Below, piece after piece: positions 1 to 7,859 of a stretch of 64,000 bases of DNA. The DNA is from Castellaniella sp034674885. Lineage in GTDB: Bacteria > Pseudomonadota > Gammaproteobacteria > Burkholderiales > Burkholderiaceae_B. A program made the translations under genes and the position numbers. The stretch is taken from contig NZ_JAUCDS010000002.1 of assembly GCF_034674885.1 (NCBI RefSeq), positions 1 to 64,000 of the forward strand, read 5' to 3'. The notes under the pieces are model-generated. The model searched no databases, had not been told where the DNA came from, and was given only the letters and a program-made list of their open reading frames with translations. Each line of letters starts with the position of its first letter. Positions within the stretch are counted from its first letter, which is position 1.

Positions 1-498
1 TCCATGCTGTACGAGGGCACCACCGGCGTGCAGGCGCTGGACCTGCTGGGCCGCAAGGTGCTGATGACCCAGGGAGAGACCCTGCGCGCCTTCACCAAGG
101 TCGTGCACAAGTTCTGCAAGGCGCACAGCGGCAATCGGGCCATTTCCGAATTCGTGAAACCGCTGGCCGAACTGAACAAGGAATGGGGCGGCCTGACCAT
201 GAAGATCGGCATGTCGGCCATGACCAACCGCGAAGCAGTAGGAGCGGCGTCCGTCGACTACCTGATGTATTCCGGCTATGTGACGCTGGCGTATTTCTGG
301 GCCGACATGGCACGGGTCGCGGCCGAGAAGCTGAAATCCGGCGAAGGCGACAAGGCTTTCTACCAGGCCAAGCTGCACACGGCGCGCTTCTACTTCACCC
401 GCATCCTGCCGCGCACCCTGGCGCATGCGGAAGCCATGAAGGCCGGGCCTGCCGTGCTGCTGGATCTGCCGGCCGAGGATTTCGCCCTGGGGTACTGA
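1..498 (+). CDS. acyl-CoA dehydrogenase, C-terminal fragment (5' end outside window)
   Basis: The window opens inside this gene, so only about the last 165 codons are visible and the true start lies upstream. The fragment begins with the conserved Y-E-G-T-T-G-x-Q segment of acyl-CoA dehydrogenases, near the end of the flavin-binding fold. A further ~120 residue helical tail follows, as in the ~600-residue subgroup with the extra Acyl-CoA_dh_C domain. Family members are FAD enzymes that insert a 2,3 double bond into acyl-CoA thioesters. The substrate cannot be read from this part. The AEC transporter follows after 72 bp on the same strand with no obvious terminator between them. Confidence 0.85.
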   Translation, partial: SMLYEGTTGVQALDLLGRKVLMTQGETLRAFTKVVHKFCKAHSGNRAISEFVKPLAELNKEWGGLTMKIGMSAMTNREAVGAASVDYLMYSGYVTLAYFWADMARVAAEKLKSGEGDKAFYQAKLHTARFYFTRILPRTLAHAEAMKAGPAVLLDLPAEDFALGY

Positions 499-570
499 TC
501 GCTGACGCTGCAGCGGGCTCGGCATGCGGCCGCTGTACACTGGGCGCTTTGCTCCGTCTACGACCTCGAC

Positions 571-1455
571 ATGCTGTTGACTCTGCTGAACATCGTCCTG
601 CCGGTGTTTGCCGTGGCGGCCCTGGGCTATGTCTTCGGCCGCCGGCAGGCCCGCACGCCCGACATGGGTTTCATCAACCATGCCAATGTGATGGTGTTCT
701 GTCCGGCACTGGTGTTCTCGGCCCTGCTGGACAATCCCGTCGATCTGGCTCAGGGATGGCCGCTGGTGGCGGCGGGCGTGCTGATCATCATCGTGCCGGG
801 GCTGCTGCTGGCCTGCGTGCGCTGCCGAGGGGTATCGCGCACGGCCTTTCTGGTGCCGGGCATGTTTCGCAATACCGGCAATATCGGCATTCCACTGATG
901 ATGCTGGCGTACGGCAAGGGCTTGCTGGGCGACATCGTCGTGCTGTTCGTGTTGTCGAACCTGCTGCAATTTTCCCTGGGCCTGTTCCTGCTGTCGCGCG
1001 GCCGCAATCGCTGGTTGTGGCTGCGTAATCCGAACATCTGGGCGGCCGTCCTGGGAGTTGTCCTGGCGCCGCACCGGGACTGGATCCCGGCGTTCGTGAC
1101 GACCTCCATCGAACTGACGGGGCAGATCGCCATTCCCCTGATGTTGTTCGCCCTGGGTGTGCGGCTGTCTCAGGATCGCATCGAGAAGCTGGGACTGGCC
1201 TTGCGCATCAATGCGCTGTATCTGCTGGCGGGGCTGTTGACGCTGCCGTTGGTGCTGTGGCTGCTGCCGCTGACGCCGGAATGGACGCGTCTGGTGGCCT
1301 TGTCGGTGATGCTGCCGCCCGCCGTGCTGAACTATCTGTTGTCGGAACAGTACGACGTGGAACCCAAGACGGTGGCCAGCGTGGTGCTGCTGGGCAATCT
1401 GCTGTCCGTGGGGGTGATCCCGCTAGTGGTCTGGGCGACGTTGAGCTGGATCTGA
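571..1455 (+). CDS. AEC family transporter (auxin efflux carrier-like permease)
   Basis: 294 residues, almost entirely hydrophobic, predicted to form about ten membrane helices in two five-helix halves. The glycine-rich stretch R-N-T-G-N-I-G-I-P-L at about residues 95-104 is typical of the AEC (PIN-like) family, whose bacterial members export or import organic anions such as malate or malonate. No substrate can be assigned. The length is normal for the family (about 300). No strong ribosome-binding site is visible before the ATG, but it is the first in-frame start and the N-terminus begins directly with a membrane helix. Confidence 0.8.
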   Translation: MLLTLLNIVLPVFAVAALGYVFGRRQARTPDMGFINHANVMVFCPALVFSALLDNPVDLAQGWPLVAAGVLIIIVPGLLLACVRCRGVSRTAFLVPGMFRNTGNIGIPLMMLAYGKGLLGDIVVLFVLSNLLQFSLGLFLLSRGRNRWLWLRNPNIWAAVLGVVLAPHRDWIPAFVTTSIELTGQIAIPLMLFALGVRLSQDRIEKLGLALRINALYLLAGLLTLPLVLWLLPLTPEWTRLVALSVMLPPAVLNYLLSEQYDVEPKTVASVVLLGNLLSVGVIPLVVWATLSWI

Positions 1456-1465
1456 AGGGGGCGCA

Positions 1466-1708
1466 CGTTTCGAGCCGGAGGGGTGCAGCCTGCTGGGCGC
1501 TCACCTCGCCCGGTCCCGGCTTTGCCGGGACTTCCCAAGGGAAACGGCATCATCGGGGCGCTCGCCAAACGCGCGGGGTGGTTCGTCCACTGGACGAACC
1601 ACAAGCGTCACGCTTGAACGGTGGCTCGCTTGCCTCCCCGCTGATGCCGTTTCCCTTGGCCGGCTCGAAGTTCGCTTCCAGCAGGCTGCACCCCTCCGGC
1701 CCGAAACG
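1466..1708. repeat. 243-bp nested imperfect palindrome (intergenic repeat element)
   Basis: Three nested inverted repeats share one centre. The outer arms are 1466-1496 and 1678-1708 (31 bp, one mismatch). The middle arms are 1535-1558 and 1636-1659 (24 bp, one mismatch). The central arms are 1578-1589 and 1591-1602 (12 bp, perfect, centre at base 1590). Small local hairpins lie at 1514-1530 and around 1603-1614. The element fills nearly all the space between two convergent genes (AEC transporter and minE) and has no credible reading frame. It could act as a bidirectional terminator in RNA form; its size and symmetry suggest a non-autonomous repeat family of REP/MITE type. That identity is inference. 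Confidence 0.75.
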
Positions 1709-1722
1709 GGGAAGTCCTGCGT

Positions 1723-1986
1723 TTAGTTGCGGGCCTCTGCCTGAGGCATTTCGATCTTGACTTCCAGGACTTCCAGGGAATCCTGGCGGTCCAGGTTGAC
1801 CTTGATGTCGTCCGGGTTGATCTTGACGTATTTCGAGATGACCGCGATCAGTTCCTGCTGCATCTGCTGCAGGAAATCCGGGCTGCGGCCGCTGCTGCGT
1901 TCATTGATCAGGATGAGTTGCAGGCGGTCTTTGGCGATGCTCGCCGATTTTTTCTTTTCCCCGCGCAGGAAATCCAGAAACGACAT
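1723..1986 (-). CDS. minE: MinE, cell division topological specificity factor
   Basis: 87 residues, the usual MinE length. The N-terminal amphipathic membrane-targeting segment starts M-S-F-L-D-F-L, followed by the anti-MinCD helix (residues about 12-32, with K-D-R-L-Q-L-I-L) and the C-terminal dimerisation/topology domain. MinE stimulates MinD ATPase and drives the pole-to-pole oscillation that restricts the Z ring to midcell. It is the last gene of minC-minD-minE and starts 2 bp after the minD stop codon, so translation is probably coupled. Confidence 0.96.
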   Translation of the reverse strand: MSFLDFLRGEKKKSASIAKDRLQLILINERSSGRSPDFLQQMQQELIAVISKYVKINPDDIKVNLDRQDSLEVLEVKIEMPQAEARN

Positions 1987-1988
1987 GC

Positions 1989-2804
1989 TTATTTACCCCC
2001 GAAAAGCCGTTTGAACAGGCCCGGTTTTTCGTAGTCGACGAAACGCAGCGGTTTTTCCTCGCCCAGATAGCGGGCGACCACATCCTGGTAGGCCAGGGCC
2101 ACGTCGGTATCGCCTTTGTGGATGGCGGGGACGCCCTCGTTGGAAGCCTGCAGCACGATTTCGGATTCCGGGATTACGCCGATCAGGCGGATGCGCAGAA
2201 TGTCCTCGATGTCGCCCAGCGACAGCATTTCGCCGTCGGCCACCCGTTTTGCGTTGTAGCGGGTGAGCAGCAGGTGTTCCTTGATGGGTTCCTCGCCTTT
2301 TTCGGCGCGGCGCGATTTGGCGGACAGTATCCCCAGGATGCGGTCGGAGTCGCGGACGGAAGAGACTTCGGGATTGGTGACGACCAGGGCGTCGTCGGCG
2401 AAATACGAGGCCATGATGGCGCCGGTTTCGATCCCGGCGGGCGAATCGCAGACGATGTACTCGAAGTCCATGGTCTGCAGGTCGTTCAGGACCTTTTCCA
2501 CGCCTTCGCGGGTCAGGGCTTCCTTGTCGCGCGTCTGCGAGGCCGGCAGGATGTAGAGATTGTCCAGCTGCTTGTCGCGGATCATGGCTTGATTCAGCGT
2601 GGCCTCGCCCTGGATGACGTTGACGAAGTCATACACGACCCGTCGTTCGCAACCCATGATCAGGTCCAGGTTGCGCAGGCCGACGTCGAAGTCGATGACG
2701 ACGGTCTTGTGGCCGCGCATGGCCAGTCCGGCCGAAAAACTCGCGCTGGTGGTGGTCTTGCCCACGCCCCCCTTGCCGGAAGTGACTACAACGATGCGCG
2801 CCAT
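1989..2804 (-). CDS. minD: MinD, septum-site-determining ATPase
   Basis: 271 residues, normal length. The deviant Walker A motif G-K-G-G-V-G-K-T lies at residues 10-17, with the signature lysine K11. Switch regions include D-F-D-V-G-L-R near residue 39 and V-C-D-S-P-A-G near residue 118. The C-terminal amphipathic membrane-targeting helix (K-P-G-L-F-K-R-L-F-G) is intact. ATP-bound MinD dimers bind the inner membrane and recruit MinC and MinE. It lies between minC (105 bp upstream) and minE (2 bp downstream). Confidence 0.97.
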   Translation of the reverse strand: MARIVVVTSGKGGVGKTTTSASFSAGLAMRGHKTVVIDFDVGLRNLDLIMGCERRVVYDFVNVIQGEATLNQAMIRDKQLDNLYILPASQTRDKEALTREGVEKVLNDLQTMDFEYIVCDSPAGIETGAIMASYFADDALVVTNPEVSSVRDSDRILGILSAKSRRAEKGEEPIKEHLLLTRYNAKRVADGEMLSLGDIEDILRIRLIGVIPESEIVLQASNEGVPAIHKGDTDVALAYQDVVARYLGEEKPLRFVDYEKPGLFKRLFGGK

Positions 2805-2909
2805 AGTGTTGGTATTCCCCTGTTTTCAAAGTTCATGACATCGTAAAGCAAAACACGGCAGTATATAGGGCGGGTAGTGGCCGAACGTATCCGTATTTGA
2901 CGATTTCTT

Positions 2910-3668
2910 TTACAGCGCCCGGATCCGCAGCGTATCGCCGTCGAGCAGGACCTGAGCAGCCTGATTATGCAGTGTTTCCGGCAAACGGGTTTCGACCACC
3001 CGGTAGACGCCGGCGATGGCCAGCAGTTCCGGGTCCAGCTGGGTGGTCAGGATCATGGCATCGGAGCGCCCCTGGGCGCCGGCCATGGCCTTGCCGCGCA
3101 GGGGGCCGTAGACGTGGATGTTGCCGTCGGCGATGACTTCGGCCCCCTGGCTGACCACGCCCATGACGATCAGGTCGCCGCCCTTGGCGTAGATGCGCTG
3201 GCCGGATCTCAAGGGGTGGCGAATCACCAGGGTCTGGCTGGAGGCGGGTTCCGAGGTGCGCGGGATTTCCGGCAGTGCGGATGGCGCCGCTGCGGCAGCG
3301 GGGGCAGCGGGTGGCAGGTCCTGCGTGCCGGGTGGCTCGGCGGTGCCGACAGCGGGCCGGCTGGCCGAGACGTCCAGCGGCGCCAGGCCGGCCTTCAGGG
3401 CCGATGTCTGCAGGGCCGGGTCGATCTGCACTCCGATGGGATGCAGGTGGTGCTTGCGCAGGGCGGCCGTGAGGACCTTCCAGTCCGGGGCCTGATCCAG
3501 GCCCATCGCGTCCAGGATGACGGGTTCGTTTTCGTAGAAGGCGCCTGCCTCGCGCATGCGGTCGTCCAGCGCCTGCAGCAGGGCGCTGGTGTCGGCCGTG
3601 TGCAGCACGGCGCGCAGGGTGTAGAGGGTCGCGCTCTTGAAGTCCAGCGAGTTGGGTCGGGTAGCCAT
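2910..3668 (-). CDS. minC: MinC, septum site-determining inhibitor
   Basis: 252 residues from the ATG at 3668. The frame is open further upstream, but that part lies inside glnS, and homology starts at M-A-T-R-P-N-S. An N-terminal FtsZ-inhibiting domain (about residues 8-105) is followed by a proline/alanine-rich linker (about 110-150) and the C-terminal beta-helix domain (about 155-250, with G-G-D-L-I-V-M-G). The C-terminal domain dimerises and binds MinD. MinC blocks FtsZ polymerisation away from midcell. The start is 8 bp from the glnS stop on the same strand, so the two are probably cotranscribed. Confidence 0.93.
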   Translation of the reverse strand: MATRPNSLDFKSATLYTLRAVLHTADTSALLQALDDRMREAGAFYENEPVILDAMGLDQAPDWKVLTAALRKHHLHPIGVQIDPALQTSALKAGLAPLDVSASRPAVGTAEPPGTQDLPPAAPAAAAAPSALPEIPRTSEPASSQTLVIRHPLRSGQRIYAKGGDLIVMGVVSQGAEVIADGNIHVYGPLRGKAMAGAQGRSDAMILTTQLDPELLAIAGVYRVVETRLPETLHNQAAQVLLDGDTLRIRAL

Positions 3669-3676
3669 GGTCTGTG

Positions 3677-5428
3677 TCAGGCCCAGGTGTCGCGCAGCGT
3701 CACGGTGCGGTTGATCACGGGGTGGTCCGGGGTGGAGTCGTGGCGGTCGGCCACGAAATAACCCAGGCGCTCGAACTGCCAGCAGGCGCCGGGTTCGGCA
3801 CGGGTGCCCGGTTCCAGCCAGGCCTGCGTGACATGGCAGGAATCGGGATTGATGGCTTGCAGGAAGTCCTGGTCGCCGCGATCGGGGTGAGCCTCGCGGA
3901 ACAGCCGGTCGTACAGACGGATCTCGGCCGCGACGGCATGGGCGGCGCTGACCCAGGTGATGGCGCCCTTGACCTTGACGGCATCTGCGCCCGGGGTGCC
4001 GCTGCGCGTGTCGGGCAGGTATTCGCAATGGACTTCGACGACGTCGCCGTGATCGTTCTTCACGCAGCCGGTGCAGCGCACTACATAGCCGTATTTCAGG
4101 CGCACCAGGTTGCCGGGGAACAGGCGGAAGTATTTCTTCGGGGGGTCTTCGCGGAAGTCGTCGCGTTCGATCCAGAGTTCGCGGGTCAGCGGGAATTCCC
4201 GCCGCGCGCCGTCCGGTTCGTGGGGGTTCACGGGGGCGGAGCAGGGTTCGGCATGGTCGGCGGGGAAGTTCGTGATGACGAGCTTCACCGGGTCCAGCAC
4301 CGCCACGGCGCGTGCGGCGATCGGGTCCAGGTCGTCGCGCAGGGCCTGTTCCAGCACGCTGTAGTCGATGCGGGAGTCGGCCTTGGACACGCCGATGCGG
4401 TCGCAGAACAGGCGGATGGCGCCGGGGGTGTAGCCGCGCCGGCGCAGGCCCGCCAGGGTGGGCAGGCGCGGGTCGTCCCAGCCATGCACGTGATTTTCGA
4501 CGACCAGCTGGCGTAGCTTGCGTTTGCTGGTCACGACGTAGCTGAGGTTCAGCCGGGCGAATTCATACTGGCGTGGCAGCGGCGCCGCCAGCTGGCCCAG
4601 TTCGGCCAGGCGTTCGAGGATCCAGTCGTAGAACGGGCGCTGGTCTTCGAATTCCAGGGTGCAGATGCTGTGCGTGATGCCTTCCAGGGCGTCTTCCACA
4701 GGGTGCGCCCAGGTATACATGGGGTAGATGCACCAGGTGTCGCCAGTGCGGTGGTGGCTGGCGTGGCGAATGCGGTAGAGCACCGGATCGCGCAGGTTGA
4801 TGTTGGGCGACGCCATGTCGATGCGCGCCCGCAGGGCCATGGCGCCGTCCGGATATTTGCCGTCGCGCATGTCGCGCAGCAGGGCCAGGGATTCGGCCGC
4901 CGGGCGGTTGCGCCAGGGGGAATCCGTGCCGGGTTCGGTCAGGGTGCCTCGGGTGGCGCGCATGTCGTCGGCCGATTGCTGGTCGACGTAGGCGTGCCCG
5001 GCCTGGATCAGGGCCTCGGCGAACTGATAGAGCGTTTCGAAATAGTCGCTGGCGTAGAAGCAGTGTTCGGTGCCGTCGGCCGACCAGTCGAAGCCCAGCC
5101 AGCGGACCATTTCTATGATGGCCTGGACGTATTCGTCTTCTTCCTTTTCGGGGTTGGTGTCGTCGAAACGCAGGTGGCAGATGCCCTGGTAGTCGCGCGC
5201 CAGCCCGAAATTCAGGCAGATGCTTTTGGCGTGGCCGATGTGCAGATAGCCATTGGGTTCGGGCGGAAAACGGGTGCGGATGCGAGCGGGATCGACTGCC
5301 CCGGCGAGGCGCTTGCTGGCAGTGCTGGGCGGAAGCGCCCAGCGCCGGTCTTGATAGCGGCCTGATTTCAGGTCGTTGTCGATGATGGTGCGCAGAAAAT
5401 TGGAAACAGGCGCGGCGTCGGTGGTCAT
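3677..5428 (-). CDS. glnS: glutaminyl-tRNA synthetase
   Basis: 583 residues, typical of bacterial GlnRS. The class I signature H-I-G-H is at residues 63-66 in the context P-P-E-P-N-G-Y-L. The KMSKS-equivalent is T-S-K-R-K at about 300-304. The Rossmann catalytic core is followed by two anticodon-binding beta-barrels. It charges tRNA-Gln with glutamine directly, implying that the organism does not rely solely on the GatCAB transamidation route. It heads the minus-strand glnS-minC-minD-minE group and is divergent from the cydA-like gene 32 bp away. Confidence 0.97.
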   Translation of the reverse strand: MTTDAAPVSNFLRTIIDNDLKSGRYQDRRWALPPSTASKRLAGAVDPARIRTRFPPEPNGYLHIGHAKSICLNFGLARDYQGICHLRFDDTNPEKEEDEYVQAIIEMVRWLGFDWSADGTEHCFYASDYFETLYQFAEALIQAGHAYVDQQSADDMRATRGTLTEPGTDSPWRNRPAAESLALLRDMRDGKYPDGAMALRARIDMASPNINLRDPVLYRIRHASHHRTGDTWCIYPMYTWAHPVEDALEGITHSICTLEFEDQRPFYDWILERLAELGQLAAPLPRQYEFARLNLSYVVTSKRKLRQLVVENHVHGWDDPRLPTLAGLRRRGYTPGAIRLFCDRIGVSKADSRIDYSVLEQALRDDLDPIAARAVAVLDPVKLVITNFPADHAEPCSAPVNPHEPDGARREFPLTRELWIERDDFREDPPKKYFRLFPGNLVRLKYGYVVRCTGCVKNDHGDVVEVHCEYLPDTRSGTPGADAVKVKGAITWVSAAHAVAAEIRLYDRLFREAHPDRGDQDFLQAINPDSCHVTQAWLEPGTRAEPGACWQFERLGYFVADRHDSTPDHPVINRTVTLRDTWA

Positions 5429-5460
5429 ACTGTCCGGTGCATAATAAACTAGCGCACATT

Positions 5461-6810
5461 ATGACTCAAACCGCATGGGTTCTGTCGCTGACCCAGTTCT
5501 ATCTTGGGCTGGGTTTCATGTTGTTCTTCCTGGCGCTGGAACTTGGCCTGGCGTGGGTGCTGTTCGTCCTGCGCCTGCGCGCCCGTCGCGCAGGCGCTCC
5601 GCTGCTGGCCTATCGGTTCTGGGCGCGCATCTATGCGCTGGCCCTGATCATCGGTTTTGCAGCCAGCCTGCCGCTGCTGCTGCAGTTGGGCACGCTCTGG
5701 CCGGGCTTCATGGACCGCGCCGGCGAAGTCGCCGGGCCGCTGCTGGCCATGGCCATCCTGACCACCTTCCTCTTCAAATCCTGTTTCCTGGGGGCCATGC
5801 TGTATGGTCAGCGTTCGCTGTCCGATCGGGCGCATACGGCGGTCGTGGGCATGGTCGCGCTGGGCACGTCCCTGACGGCCTGGTGGATCGTGGTGTTGCT
5901 GGCCTGGCTGCAGTGGCCGGTAGGCACGACGCTGACCGACAACCATTATCAGATCACCAGCTGGCCAGAACTGCTGGGCGGGGTCGCGCCGGCGCTGTTC
6001 GGGGTGCTGGTGTCCGGCGGTCTGATGCTGGCGGCCACGCTGATGCTGTCGATCACCGCCCAGCGCACGCGCGCGCGGCCCAGCGACGAGGGCGATCGCA
6101 CGGTGTACTCGGGCGGCGCCTGGCTGCTGCTGGTGGCGTTGATCCTGCAGATCGGCATGGCTGGCTGGCTGGGGCGCCAGTTGCTGCCGGTCCAGCCGGC
6201 CCGGGCAGCCGCCGTGATGCCGCAGTGGCACAGCGGCCCGGCCGAACGTCTGTCGCTGCTGGCCTGGCTGGACGTGTCCGCAAGCCGCAACGCCTGGGTG
6301 CTGACCGGTCCGCCCATGCCTCGGGATTGGCTGCCCAAGGCGCCGTCCGCTGCGGGCGGCACGGCGAACGAGGTCCAGGGCTTGAATGATCTGATGGGCA
6401 TGCGCCCGCCCGTATGGCTGACCTACGCCAGTTCGCGCCTGGCGATCCTGTTGGCAGGCTTGCTGGCCGTGATGGCGCTGGCCGCCTGGTGGCGGGGTCG
6501 GCGTTTGGGCTTCGAACCTGACGGCCTCAGCGCCTCCGGCCGGATCGGGCTGCGCACGATGGCCTGGGTGGCGCTGGGGTTGCAGGTTGCGGGATGGGGC
6601 CACCTGTTGGTGGGCAGCCTGCCGTATGCCGTCTACGGTACGGTGACGCTCCGGGAGATCGGTACCGTTCAGGCGCTGGACACGTTGTGGCTGGTCCTGG
6701 GATTGCAGATTCTGGTGTACGGCGGTCTGGCTCTGGGGTTTCGCCAGCTGCTGGGCCATACCTTGCGTTACGGCGTGGTGCCGGTGGGCCGTCATCGGGG
6801 GCGTGCATGA
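5461..6810 (+). CDS. CydA-like membrane protein lacking all canonical haem ligands
   Basis: 449 residues from the ATG at 5461; an in-frame GTG at 5437 would add eight residues. The overall pattern of hydrophobic helices, several conserved stretches and the downstream cydB-like partner place it in the cytochrome bd subunit I family. By eye against E. coli CydA, ligand His19 aligns with Met20, His186 with Val182, Met393 with Ala328 (the preceding Arg391 is kept as Arg326) and Glu445 with Gly393. The proton-path Glu107 aligns with Lys106. The periplasmic Q-loop is also short. It is therefore unlikely to bind haems b558/b595/d in the usual way and should not be called a quinol oxidase without evidence. 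It overlaps the cydB-like gene by ATGA. Confidence 0.75.
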   Translation: MTQTAWVLSLTQFYLGLGFMLFFLALELGLAWVLFVLRLRARRAGAPLLAYRFWARIYALALIIGFAASLPLLLQLGTLWPGFMDRAGEVAGPLLAMAILTTFLFKSCFLGAMLYGQRSLSDRAHTAVVGMVALGTSLTAWWIVVLLAWLQWPVGTTLTDNHYQITSWPELLGGVAPALFGVLVSGGLMLAATLMLSITAQRTRARPSDEGDRTVYSGGAWLLLVALILQIGMAGWLGRQLLPVQPARAAAVMPQWHSGPAERLSLLAWLDVSASRNAWVLTGPPMPRDWLPKAPSAAGGTANEVQGLNDLMGMRPPVWLTYASSRLAILLAGLLAVMALAAWWRGRRLGFEPDGLSASGRIGLRTMAWVALGLQVAGWGHLLVGSLPYAVYGTVTLREIGTVQALDTLWLVLGLQILVYGGLALGFRQLLGHTLRYGVVPVGRHRGRA

Positions 6811-7856
6811 TCGATTCTCTCGCTGCTTTGGTGGGCCTGGGGGCGCAGGACCCCGCCTTCTGGATGCCCCTGGCCCTGATGGGCATCTTTTTCGCGGTGC
6901 TGGTGGCCGGCGTGCTGCTCGATGGCTTCGACATCGGCGTGGGCTGCGTGTCCCTGGTGGCGCCGGCTCCCCTGCGGCCGCGCATGCTGTCTTTGCTGGG
7001 CCCCTGGCGGGATGCCAATGAGTTCTGGCTGTTCCTGGGCATCGGCCTGCTGGCTGCGGCGTTTCCTTATGCCTGGTCGCAGACCCTGGGACGCCTGTAC
7101 CTGCCCCTGTCCCTGCTGGGCCTGGGGACGCTGCTGCGTTCGGTCTGCTTCGAATGGCGTTTGCGGGCACCGGAAGAGCAGCAGGGGCGGTGGCAATTCG
7201 GCTTTGGGGCGGGCGCGGTGCTGGTGGCGTTTTCCCACGGCTATCTGCTGGCCCGGGTGGTGGTCGCCTACGAGGCCGGGGCGGGCTACACCGGTTTTGC
7301 CGTGCTCATGGGCATCTGTTCCGTGGCCATCTACAGCCTGCTCGGCGCAGCCTGGCTGATGATGCGCGAGGCGGGAGAACTGCGGGCACGGGCGGTCGGC
7401 TGGGCGCGGCGTACTCTACGCTGGAGCGTCGTGGGCGCGGTCGGCATTTCGGTCGTGCTGGATTTTTCCAATGCCGGCGTCTTCCTGAAGTGGGGCGATG
7501 GCGACCACTGGTGGATTGTCAGCCTGGTGTGGGGGGGGCTGCTGCTGTGTTTCGTACTGACGGAAATGACCCTGCAGCGCATGATCGCGCACAGCTACCG
7601 GGCCTCTGCGCTGCCGTATGCGCTGGTGCTGATGATCGTGCTGGTGTTGCTGGGCGGGCTGGCCTACAGCTTCTTCCCTTACGTGGTGCTCGACGAGGTC
7701 ACGTTATGGGATGCGGCGGCGCCGGCGGCGACGCTGCGCCTGGTCCTGTCGGCCACGGTCATTGCCTTCCCCGTGGCGCTGATCTTCAATCTCTGGGTGT
7801 ACTGGCGCATGTTGGGACGCTCGCGTCCCCCCAGTCAGCCGGATTTTCGCGCCTGA
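6807..7856 (+). CDS. CydB-like subunit II of a cytochrome bd-type complex
   Basis: 349 residues, multi-helix membrane protein. The conserved subunit II motif D-G-F-D-I-G-V-G follows the first helix (residues about 33-40). The C-terminus ends F-P-Y-V ... L-W-D-A ... Y-W-R-M-L-G-R, closely matching the end of E. coli CydB. The start ATG overlaps the stop of the cydA-like gene (ATGA), indicating translational coupling and a heterodimer. No cydX-like micro-gene and no cydDC transporter genes are nearby. Subunit II carries no obligatory haem ligands, so its preservation says nothing about oxidase activity. Confidence 0.85.
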   Translation: MIDSLAALVGLGAQDPAFWMPLALMGIFFAVLVAGVLLDGFDIGVGCVSLVAPAPLRPRMLSLLGPWRDANEFWLFLGIGLLAAAFPYAWSQTLGRLYLPLSLLGLGTLLRSVCFEWRLRAPEEQQGRWQFGFGAGAVLVAFSHGYLLARVVVAYEAGAGYTGFAVLMGICSVAIYSLLGAAWLMMREAGELRARAVGWARRTLRWSVVGAVGISVVLDFSNAGVFLKWGDGDHWWIVSLVWGGLLLCFVLTEMTLQRMIAHSYRASALPYALVLMIVLVLLGGLAYSFFPYVVLDEVTLWDAAAPAATLRLVLSATVIAFPVALIFNLWVYWRMLGRSRPPSQPDFRA

Positions 7857-7859
7857 ATC

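Noticed and set aside
1257..1760. Frame running through the palindrome (167 codons, plus)
   Set aside because: It overlaps the AEC gene and reads through the inverted repeats; no homology or start signal.
5449..7170. Long open frame opposite the cydA-like gene (573 codons, minus)
   Set aside because: It mirrors GC-rich codon bias of the real gene, is full of Pro/Gln/Arg and lacks any domain or ribosome-binding site.
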